From NCBI RefSeq assembly GCF_000955955.1, contig NZ_JYJG01000062.1, forward strand, positions 1-11,146: a stretch of 11,146 nucleotides of DNA, in the 5' to 3' direction. Both the position numbers and the translations under genes were made by a program. Below are positions 7,551 through 11,146 of the stretch, in pieces. Below the pieces are notes generated by a model. It was not told the origin of the DNA, did no database searches, and saw nothing but the letters and a program-made list of their open reading frames with translations. The DNA comes from Lentzea aerocolonigenes (GTDB lineage: Bacteria; Actinomycetota; Actinomycetes; Mycobacteriales; Pseudonocardiaceae). The first letter of the stretch is position 1, and each line of letters opens with the position of its first letter.

Positions 7551-7556
7551 AGCTTA
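7551..7556 (-). promoter_or_regulatory. Possible -10 element of the TIR gene
   Basis: TAAGCT on the minus strand matches the actinobacterial -10 pattern TANNNT and ends 7 bases before the GTG at 7543, which would give a leaderless message. No good -35 is found 16-18 bases further up, so support is weak. Transcription could instead come through from carD. Confidence 0.3.
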
Positions 7557-7562
7557 GTGGCG

Positions 7563-7589
7563 GGAACCACACGCCCAGCGGGGGAGTTG
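7563..7589 (+). promoter_or_regulatory. ECF-sigma-like promoter for the small membrane gene
   Basis: GGAAC (7563-7567) and GTTG (7586-7589) are separated by 18 bases, matching the pattern of SigE-type extracytoplasmic-function promoters in actinobacteria. A transcript would start about 7596-7598, right at the ATG at 7598. This supports both that start codon and a leaderless, stress-induced message. It is a pattern match only. Confidence 0.45.
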
Positions 7590-7597
7590 TCCAGTAC

Positions 7598-7879
7598 ATG
7601 GCTGCGGGGATGATCTGGGCGATGTCGCTACCCGGCGTGGTGACGATTTTGTTCGTCATGGCCGTGATCGAGTGGGTGGCGCGGCGCAAGAAGGGCGGCA
7701 CGCCTCTCGCGACGATCAGCTTCGACGAACTGGGGGCGACGTTCGAGGGCGCCAAGCGCGACGAACTGGAGCATCGCAAGGAAGAACGGCAGCGCCGCGA
7801 CGAAGAGGGCGACGGCGCGCCGCCGCGAACCAAGATCGACCTCGACGGCGGCACTGCCGTCATCAAGCTGCCGGACTAG
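7598..7879 (+). CDS. Small single-pass membrane protein, DUF6191-like
   Basis: A 93-residue protein: one hydrophobic segment near the N-terminus (about 5-27), a basic stop-transfer patch RRKKGG (29-34), a charged helical part with many Glu/Arg (43-70), and a conserved-looking tail GDGAPPRTKIDLDGGTAVI (71-89). From memory this tail (DGAPPR...DLDxGTAVI) marks the actinobacterial DUF6191 family. That could not be checked here, and the family has no known function. The orientation is predicted to be a cytoplasmic C-terminal tail. It is the only plus-strand gene inside a long minus-strand cluster, divergent from the TIR gene (54 bases between starts). It meets the PPOX gene tail to tail, with both TAG stops sharing the four bases CTAG (7876-7879). 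The chosen ATG fits the ECF-like promoter; a poorer GGGGGAG ribosome-binding site lies 11 bases upstream. Confidence 0.75.
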   Translation: MAAGMIWAMSLPGVVTILFVMAVIEWVARRKKGGTPLATISFDELGATFEGAKRDELEHRKEERQRRDEEGDGAPPRTKIDLDGGTAVIKLPD

Positions 7880-8268
7880 AGGTTGCCGGTGGTCTTGGAG
7901 ACCTGCACACGGACGATCACGCGCACGTTGTCCGTGCCGATGTCGCCCTTGTAGTCGTCGCCGGTGTACTTGTGCGCCAGCTCGTTGATGAGGTCGAACC
8001 CGCCCTCCGTGGTGAGCGAGGCCTCGCCGCGGAACTCCGTGTAGCTGTACGGGTTGTTCTGGTCGATGACGGTGATGCTCACCCGCGGGTCGCGCTTGAG
8101 GTGACGTTCCTTCGCGCGGCCGACGGTGGTGGAGAACAGCACGTCGTCGCCGTCGCGCTTGATCCACACGACCGACGTCTGCGGGCTGCCGTCCTTGGCG
8201 AGCGTTGCGACGGTCGCGTAGTTAGCGCTGTCTAGGAGACTGCGCTGTGGTTCTGAGAGGGTGGCCAT
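7876..8268 (-). CDS. PPOX-class (split beta-barrel) F420/flavin-dependent oxidoreductase
   Basis: A 130-residue cytosolic protein of the pyridoxamine-phosphate-oxidase-like fold, in the branch that usually binds coenzyme F420. Typical strands are [20 protein letters not shown] (17-36) and [20 protein letters not shown] (41-60), where the Thr and Arg/Lys residues contact the cofactor phosphate, followed by PRVSITVID (61-69) and [10 protein letters not shown] (76-85). The whole ends at GNL-stop. The length is usual for the family. The substrate is unknown; relatives reduce a range of small unsaturated compounds or merely bind F420, FMN or haem. The ATG start overlaps the end of ispF by 37 bases with no clear ribosome-binding site, so translation probably depends on ispF. 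The start is supported by the family N-terminus ([20 protein letters not shown]). Confidence 0.9.
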   Translation of the reverse strand: MATLSEPQRSLLDSANYATVATLAKDGSPQTSVVWIKRDGDDVLFSTTVGRAKERHLKRDPRVSITVIDQNNPYSYTEFRGEASLTTEGGFDLINELAHKYTGDDYKGDIGTDNVRVIVRVQVSKTTGNL

Positions 8269-8726
8269 GGCACGAGCAACGCCGTGGCGATCGCCGCGAT
8301 TCCCTCGTTCCGGCCCGTGAGACCGAGACCGTCGGTGGTGGTGCCGGCCACCGAGACAGGGCCGCCGACGGCCTCGGAAAGCGTTTTCTGGGCCTCGTCG
8401 CGGCGCTTGCCGATGCGGGGCTGGTTGCCGATCACCTGCACTGTGGCGTTTCCCACACGGAAGCCTGCTTCTTCGACGAGGCGGCGGACCTCCGTGAGGA
8501 GAACCACTCCGTGCGCGCCGGACCAGCGCGGGTCGGACGTGCCGAAGACCTCGCCCAGGTCACCGAGGCCCGCGGCGGAAAGGAGCGCGTCGCACAGCGC
8601 GTGCGAGGCCACGTCGCCGTCGGAGTGGCCGGCGCAACCGTCGACGCCTTCCCACAGCAGTCCGGCGACCCAGCACTCGCGGCCGGCTTCGATCGGGTGG
8701 ACGTCGACGCCCTGGCCGATTCTCAC
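8232..8726 (-). CDS. ispF: 2-C-methyl-D-erythritol 2,4-cyclodiphosphate synthase
   Basis: Fifth step of the MEP isoprenoid pathway: closes CDP-methylerythritol 2-phosphate to the cyclic diphosphate with release of CMP. The protein has 164 residues, normal length, and works as a trimer. Metal ligands are D8 and H10 (GVDVHP) and H42 ([11 protein letters not shown], 34-44). The conserved C-terminal [17 protein letters not shown] (129-145) carries the cytidine/diphosphate-binding residues, including the usual glutamate (E141). The GTG start overlaps the ispD stop by 4 bases (GTGA), giving tight coupling with the enzyme two steps earlier. The kinase of the intermediate step (IspE) is not in this window. 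The last ten residues ([10 protein letters not shown]) extend past the core fold and are the part overlapped by the next gene. Confidence 0.97.
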   Translation of the reverse strand: MRIGQGVDVHPIEAGRECWVAGLLWEGVDGCAGHSDGDVASHALCDALLSAAGLGDLGEVFGTSDPRWSGAHGVVLLTEVRRLVEEAGFRVGNATVQVIGNQPRIGKRRDEAQKTLSEAVGGPVSVAGTTTDGLGLTGRNEGIAAIATALLVPWPPSQNHSAVS

Positions 8727-9415
8727 GCTTGTTCTCCTGCGAACAGTGCTTCCGCGACCGCGAGGTCGAACGGGGTGGTGATCTTCATGGCGTGCGCGTG
8801 CCCGGGAACCGTGTGGACCTTGCCGCCGTTCTTCTCCACAAGACCAGCGTCATCAGTCGCGGCAATACCGGAGCAATAGGCGGCTTTGAGAGTCTCGGCG
8901 CGGAAACCCTGCGGGGTCTGGACGACCCGCAGACCGGCCCGGTCAGGTGTGGAGACGACTACTCCGACCTCGTCCACCTGCTTGATCGTGTCGGCCACCG
9001 GAAGAACCGGGATGACGGCGTCGTGCCCGTCGCGCACCGCGGCCACGACGTCGGCGATGACCTGGGGAGGAGTGAAGGCGCGGGCAGCGTCGTGCACCAG
9101 CACGATGGAGGTGTCCGGAATCACGCTGAGCGCGTGTTCGAGGGCGAGTCGCACCGAGTCGGTGCGTTCGGCGCCCCCTGAAAGCACGTGCACCGCCCCG
9201 CCGGCCGGGGCCAGCGAGGCGGTAGCGGTGTGCACCAAGTCCACATCGGACGGTGGAGCGGCGATTACCACGTGCTGAACCTGGCCTGACGCGAACAGAC
9301 CTTGAACGGCACGGGTCAAAAGCGGTACCCCGTTGACCGGCACGAGCGCCTTGGGCATCCCGTAGCCCAGACGCTCTCCCCGCCCTGCCGCGGGCACGAG
9401 CGCGACAACACTCAT
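8723..9415 (-). CDS. ispD: 2-C-methyl-D-erythritol 4-phosphate cytidylyltransferase
   Basis: Third step of the MEP pathway: joins MEP to CTP to form CDP-methylerythritol plus pyrophosphate. The protein has 230 residues, typical for the family. The nucleotide-binding N-terminus is [10 protein letters not shown] (8-17), followed by K22. GGAERTDSV (80-88) and VHDAARAF (107-114) form the active-site floor. TPQGF (167-171), TDDAGLVE (187-194) and K211 ([11 protein letters not shown]) complete the substrate pocket. The ATG start lies 44 bases after the carD stop. This gap is A/T-rich for the region and has no clear terminator, so cotranscription with carD is likely. IspD expression tied to CarD is the order known in Mycobacterium. 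Confidence 0.97.
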   Translation of the reverse strand: MSVVALVPAAGRGERLGYGMPKALVPVNGVPLLTRAVQGLFASGQVQHVVIAAPPSDVDLVHTATASLAPAGGAVHVLSGGAERTDSVRLALEHALSVIPDTSIVLVHDAARAFTPPQVIADVVAAVRDGHDAVIPVLPVADTIKQVDEVGVVVSTPDRAGLRVVQTPQGFRAETLKAAYCSGIAATDDAGLVEKNGGKVHTVPGHAHAMKITTPFDLAVAEALFAGEQA

Positions 9416-9459
9416 GTTCGCGACTTACATCCGATGCTCTGTGTGTTTTGTTTTGAAAA

Positions 9460-9948
9460 CTAGGACGCGGTGGCGAGAACTTCGTCGAGGAGAACCTCGG
9501 CCTTGTCCTCGTCGGTGCCCTCGGCCAGCGCCAGCTCGCTGACCAGTATCTGCCGAGCCTTCGCCAGCATCCGCTTCTCGCCGGCGGACAACCCGCGATC
9601 CTTCTCGCGCCGCCAGAGGTCGCGCACCACTTCTGCAACCTTGTTCACATCGCCGGAGGCGAGCTTCTCAAGATTGGCCTTGTACCGCCGAGACCAGTTG
9701 GTCGGCTCCTCGGTGTGGGGAGCACGCAAGACCTCGAAAACCTTGTCGAGTCCTTCTTGGCCGACAACGTCACGCACGCCTACGATTTCGGCGTTGTCAG
9801 CGGGAACCCGTACGGTGAGGTCGCCCTGCGCTACCTTGAGAACGAGGTACTTCTTCTCCTCGCCCTTGATCACGCGGGTCTCGATTGCTTCGATGAGAGC
9901 GGCACCGTGGTGCGGGTAGACGACGGTCTCTCCGACCTTGAAAACCAT
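9460..9948 (-). CDS. carD: CarD, RNA-polymerase-binding transcription factor
   Basis: A global regulator that binds the beta subunit of RNA polymerase and stabilises the open complex, notably at rRNA promoters. The protein has 162 residues, the same length as M. tuberculosis CarD. The Tudor-like polymerase-interaction domain spans about 1-53, with R25 and R47 at the positions known to contact the polymerase. The helical DNA-binding part follows, with W85, the wedge residue that enters the minor groove at the upstream fork, and with R87 and K125 also kept. It is the first gene of the large minus-strand cluster. The ATG has AGAGGA a few bases upstream, and an extended -10 promoter lies 28 bases ahead. 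It is essential in mycobacteria, and by inference here. Confidence 0.97.
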   Translation of the reverse strand: MVFKVGETVVYPHHGAALIEAIETRVIKGEEKKYLVLKVAQGDLTVRVPADNAEIVGVRDVVGQEGLDKVFEVLRAPHTEEPTNWSRRYKANLEKLASGDVNKVAEVVRDLWRREKDRGLSAGEKRMLAKARQILVSELALAEGTDEDKAEVLLDEVLATAS

Positions 9949-9975
9949 GTGTCCTCTGCCCCTTTCGATGCCTCC

Positions 9976-9984
9976 ATCCTAACA
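9976..9984 (-). promoter_or_regulatory. Extended -10 promoter of carD
   Basis: On the minus strand TAGGAT (9976-9981) is preceded by TGT, giving the extended -10 form TGNTANNNT. The -35 position (about 9998-10005) holds only GTTCGC-like sequence. The predicted transcript starts near 9969, leaving a leader of about 20 bases that includes the AGAGGA ribosome-binding site. It would drive carD and, by readthrough, the genes behind it. Confidence 0.55.
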
Positions 9985-10048
9985 CGTCCGGCAAGGCCGC
10001 GAACGCCGCTCGATGATCCGTTAGTGCTGGTCAGGGCCATGCGGGGGG

Positions 10049-10077
10049 TTGACAAACCACCTGTTCGCGTGCAAGGT
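10049..10077 (+). promoter_or_regulatory. Housekeeping-type promoter for the lpqE-like gene
   Basis: A perfect TTGACA (10049-10054) is followed after 17 bases by CAAGGT (10072-10077), which keeps the A and final T of the TANNNT -10. The start would be near 10084, leaving a leader of about 95 bases to the GTG at 10179. A weaker alternative -10 (TAGGCT) lies at 10133-10138 without a matching -35. Confidence 0.5.
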
Positions 10078-10178
10078 ACGACTCAGCGAAGATCGAATGG
10101 CACCACGTCGCGTCCTGGATTCGGGTCCCGGTTAGGCTCCTCGCCTGGTGGTTGTTCCCTAGGAAGGACGCTGGAGCC

Positions 10179-10952
10179 GTGAACTCAGGAGTGTCTCGCC
10201 GGTTGATCGTTACGGCAGCGCTGGCCGCAGGCCTCGGCCTGGTGGCGGTCGGCTGCAGCGCCGGTCAGATCACCCAGACCGACACCCAGGTCGCCGCAGT
10301 CGACGGGGCCAGTGGAAACGCGGGCCCGATCGCGGTGCGCAACGTCGTGCTGGCGTTCCCGCCGGACGGCAACCGCTACCACAAGGACGACGACGTCCCG
10401 CTGACGTTCGTCATCGCGAACACGGGCGAGAACACCGACAAGCTCCTGTCGATCAAGTCCGACGCCGCTGAGGCCGAGGCCGAGGTCGTGGGCAGCAAGG
10501 AGATCCCGTCGCGGTACGCGTTGCAGGCCGAGTACGACGCCTCGAAGGCGCCGACGAAGACCTCCGCGCCGTCGTCTTCTGTCGCGCCGTCGTCGTCGAA
10601 CGCGCCTGCGTCTTCTTCGTCGGTGTCGCCGACCTCCGGTGCGCCGTCGTCGTCCTCGGTCGCGCCCACCTCGGGTTCGACGCCGCCGTCGTCGTCCGGT
10701 TCGGCCGCGTCGTCGTCCGGCCGCCCGTCGGGTTCGTCCTCGGCCTACCCGAGCGCGTCCGCGATTCCTGACGACCTCGAGGTGCTGCACATCCGCTGCA
10801 CGCTGAAGAAGATCAACCGCGACATCGTGGCGGCGCAGACCGTGAAGATCACGTTCCTCTTCGAGAAGGCCGGTTCGGTCACGCTCGAGGTGCCGATCGC
10901 GCCGTCCGAGCACAAGCGCGTGAGCGAGGGTCACGGCACCGAAGGCCACTGA
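10179..10952 (+). CDS. lpqE: LpqE-like secreted lipoprotein with Ser-rich insertion
   Basis: A lipoprotein of 257 residues from the GTG at 10179, which follows AAGGA and GGAG. The signal peptide has SRR (6-8), a hydrophobic core (9-25) and a cleavage/lipidation site at C26 (VAVGC; Ala at -3 is slightly atypical), so it should be anchored outside the membrane. Residues about 31-110 and 199-242 resemble the two halves of a small beta-sandwich as in mycobacterial LpqE (QITQTDTQVAAVDGASG, IAVRNVVLAFPPDG, FVIANTG; ITFLFEKAGSVTLEVPIAP). Between them lies a Ser/Pro/Thr-rich stretch (about 127-196). Position divergent from carD matches lpqE in Mycobacterium, which supports the name, but the biochemical function is not known. 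Cys207, in RCTLKK, is an extra exported cysteine. A TTG at 10152 would add nine residues and is less likely. Confidence 0.85.
   Translation: MNSGVSRRLIVTAALAAGLGLVAVGCSAGQITQTDTQVAAVDGASGNAGPIAVRNVVLAFPPDGNRYHKDDDVPLTFVIANTGENTDKLLSIKSDAAEAEAEVVGSKEIPSRYALQAEYDASKAPTKTSAPSSSVAPSSSNAPASSSSVSPTSGAPSSSSVAPTSGSTPPSSSGSAASSSGRPSGSSSAYPSASAIPDDLEVLHIRCTLKKINRDIVAAQTVKITFLFEKAGSVTLEVPIAPSEHKRVSEGHGTEGH
10563..10766 (+). repeat. Low-complexity Ser-codon tract inside the lipoprotein gene
   Basis: A run of about 68 codons is dominated by TCG/TCC/TCT serine codons mixed with CCG, GCG and ACC, producing reiterated GTCGTC and GCCGTCGTCGTC units and peptides such as APSSSS and SGSSS. Such tracts slip during replication and vary in length between strains. 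The protein part is probably an unstructured, possibly glycosylated loop. Confidence 0.7.
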
Positions 10953-10964
10953 CCCCCTGAAGCC

Positions 10965-11005
10965 CGAGAACGCCGCTCCCTCCTGGCGAGGGGGCGGCGT
11001 TCTCG
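10965..11005. terminator. Bidirectional terminator between convergent genes
   Basis: Arms CGAGAACGCCGC (10965-10976) and GCGGCGTTCTCG (10994-11005) pair perfectly over 12 bases. The stem continues with TCCCTC against GAGGGG (one G-T pair) to about 18 bp around a 5-base loop. It starts 12 bases after the lipoprotein stop and lies 9 bases from the stop of the opposing gene, so it can serve both. There is no T-run, as is usual in this group. Confidence 0.8.
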
Positions 11006-11014
11006 CGTTGTGCG

Positions 11015-11146
11015 TCAGGCCTTGAGCATCGGGCGGAACTTGTCGCGGTAAGCCCAGGCGAGGCCGATCTCGGCGGCCACGACGAGCAGCGCGGTGACGA
11101 TGCCCGACGGCTCCAGGAAGACGTGGAACAGGAAGATGTTCACGAC
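11015..11146 (-). CDS. C-terminal end of a DoxX-like membrane protein (partial)
   Basis: The last 43 residues and TGA stop of a minus-strand gene that runs off the right edge. They read NIFLFHVFLEPSG, then a hydrophobic helix (IVTALLVVAAEIGLAWAY), then the basic ending RDKFRPMLKA. This pattern is familiar from the last helix of DoxX-like four-helix membrane proteins, but only one helix is visible, so the family call is tentative and the substrate or partner is unknown. It converges on the lipoprotein gene across a shared terminator. Confidence 0.6.
   Translation of the reverse strand, partial: VVNIFLFHVFLEPSGIVTALLVVAAEIGLAWAYRDKFRPMLKA

Noticed and set aside
7472..7597. Upstream extension of the small membrane gene to the ATG at 7472
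   Set aside because: It would overlap the TIR gene start by about 70 bases and place 42 extra residues before the membrane segment. The promoter pattern and hydrophobic start favour 7598.
10563..10766. Tandem GTCGTC units as a possible CRISPR or satellite array
   Set aside because: The units are irregular, triplet-phased and encode a Ser-rich peptide in frame; there are no constant-length repeats with unique spacers.
10185..10949. Minus-strand frame of 254 codons opposite the lipoprotein gene
   Set aside because: An Arg-dominated mirror of the Ser-codon tract. The plus strand has the signal peptide and lipobox.

Overview
The window comes from a GC-rich actinobacterium, most likely in or near the Pseudonocardiaceae. 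The reasons are strong G/C bias at third codon positions, many GTG starts, a CarD protein that keeps the key residues of mycobacterial CarD, an F420-type PPOX reductase, an LpqE-like lipoprotein, and the gene order carD-ispD-ispF-(...)-cysS-rlmB with lpqE divergent from carD. That is the arrangement known from Mycobacterium (Rv3584-Rv3579c). No rRNA, tRNA, CRISPR array or intact mobile element was seen.

Layout. (1) 1-1789: a minus-strand membrane-bound diguanylate cyclase (112-1581), with a short non-coding stretch on each side. (2) 1790-3581: a minus-strand MFS exporter (1790-3013) below a 568-base intergenic region. That region carries a near-perfect 22-bp palindrome just upstream of the exporter (probable operator), a spaced direct repeat, and a 15-bp inverted repeat that probably ends the rlmB operon. 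(3) 3582-9948: a long minus-strand cluster that reads, in transcription order, carD, ispD, ispF, a PPOX flavin/F420 oxidoreductase, [an opposing plus-strand small membrane gene], a TIR-domain protein, a HAD hydrolase, cysS and rlmB. Most minus-strand junctions are overlapping or very short. (4) 9949-11146: the divergent carD/lpqE control region, an LpqE-like lipoprotein with a Ser-rich insertion, a bidirectional terminator, and the C-terminal end of a DoxX-like membrane protein cut by the window edge.

How the genes fit together. The housekeeping genes serve rRNA transcription (CarD), isoprenoid precursor synthesis (IspD, IspF), tRNA charging (CysS) and ribosome modification (RlmB). Against the mycobacterial order, four genes sit between ispF and cysS: PPOX, DUF6191-like, TIR and HAD. 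Two of them, the TIR protein and the small membrane protein, form a head-to-head pair with only 54 bases between the preferred starts. The small-gene side carries an ECF-sigma-like promoter placed so that the mRNA would be almost leaderless. The TIR protein has the expected catalytic glutamate of NAD-cleaving TIR domains and a C-terminal half of unknown function. This pair is the best candidate for an undescribed system in the window, but any defence or stress role is inference.
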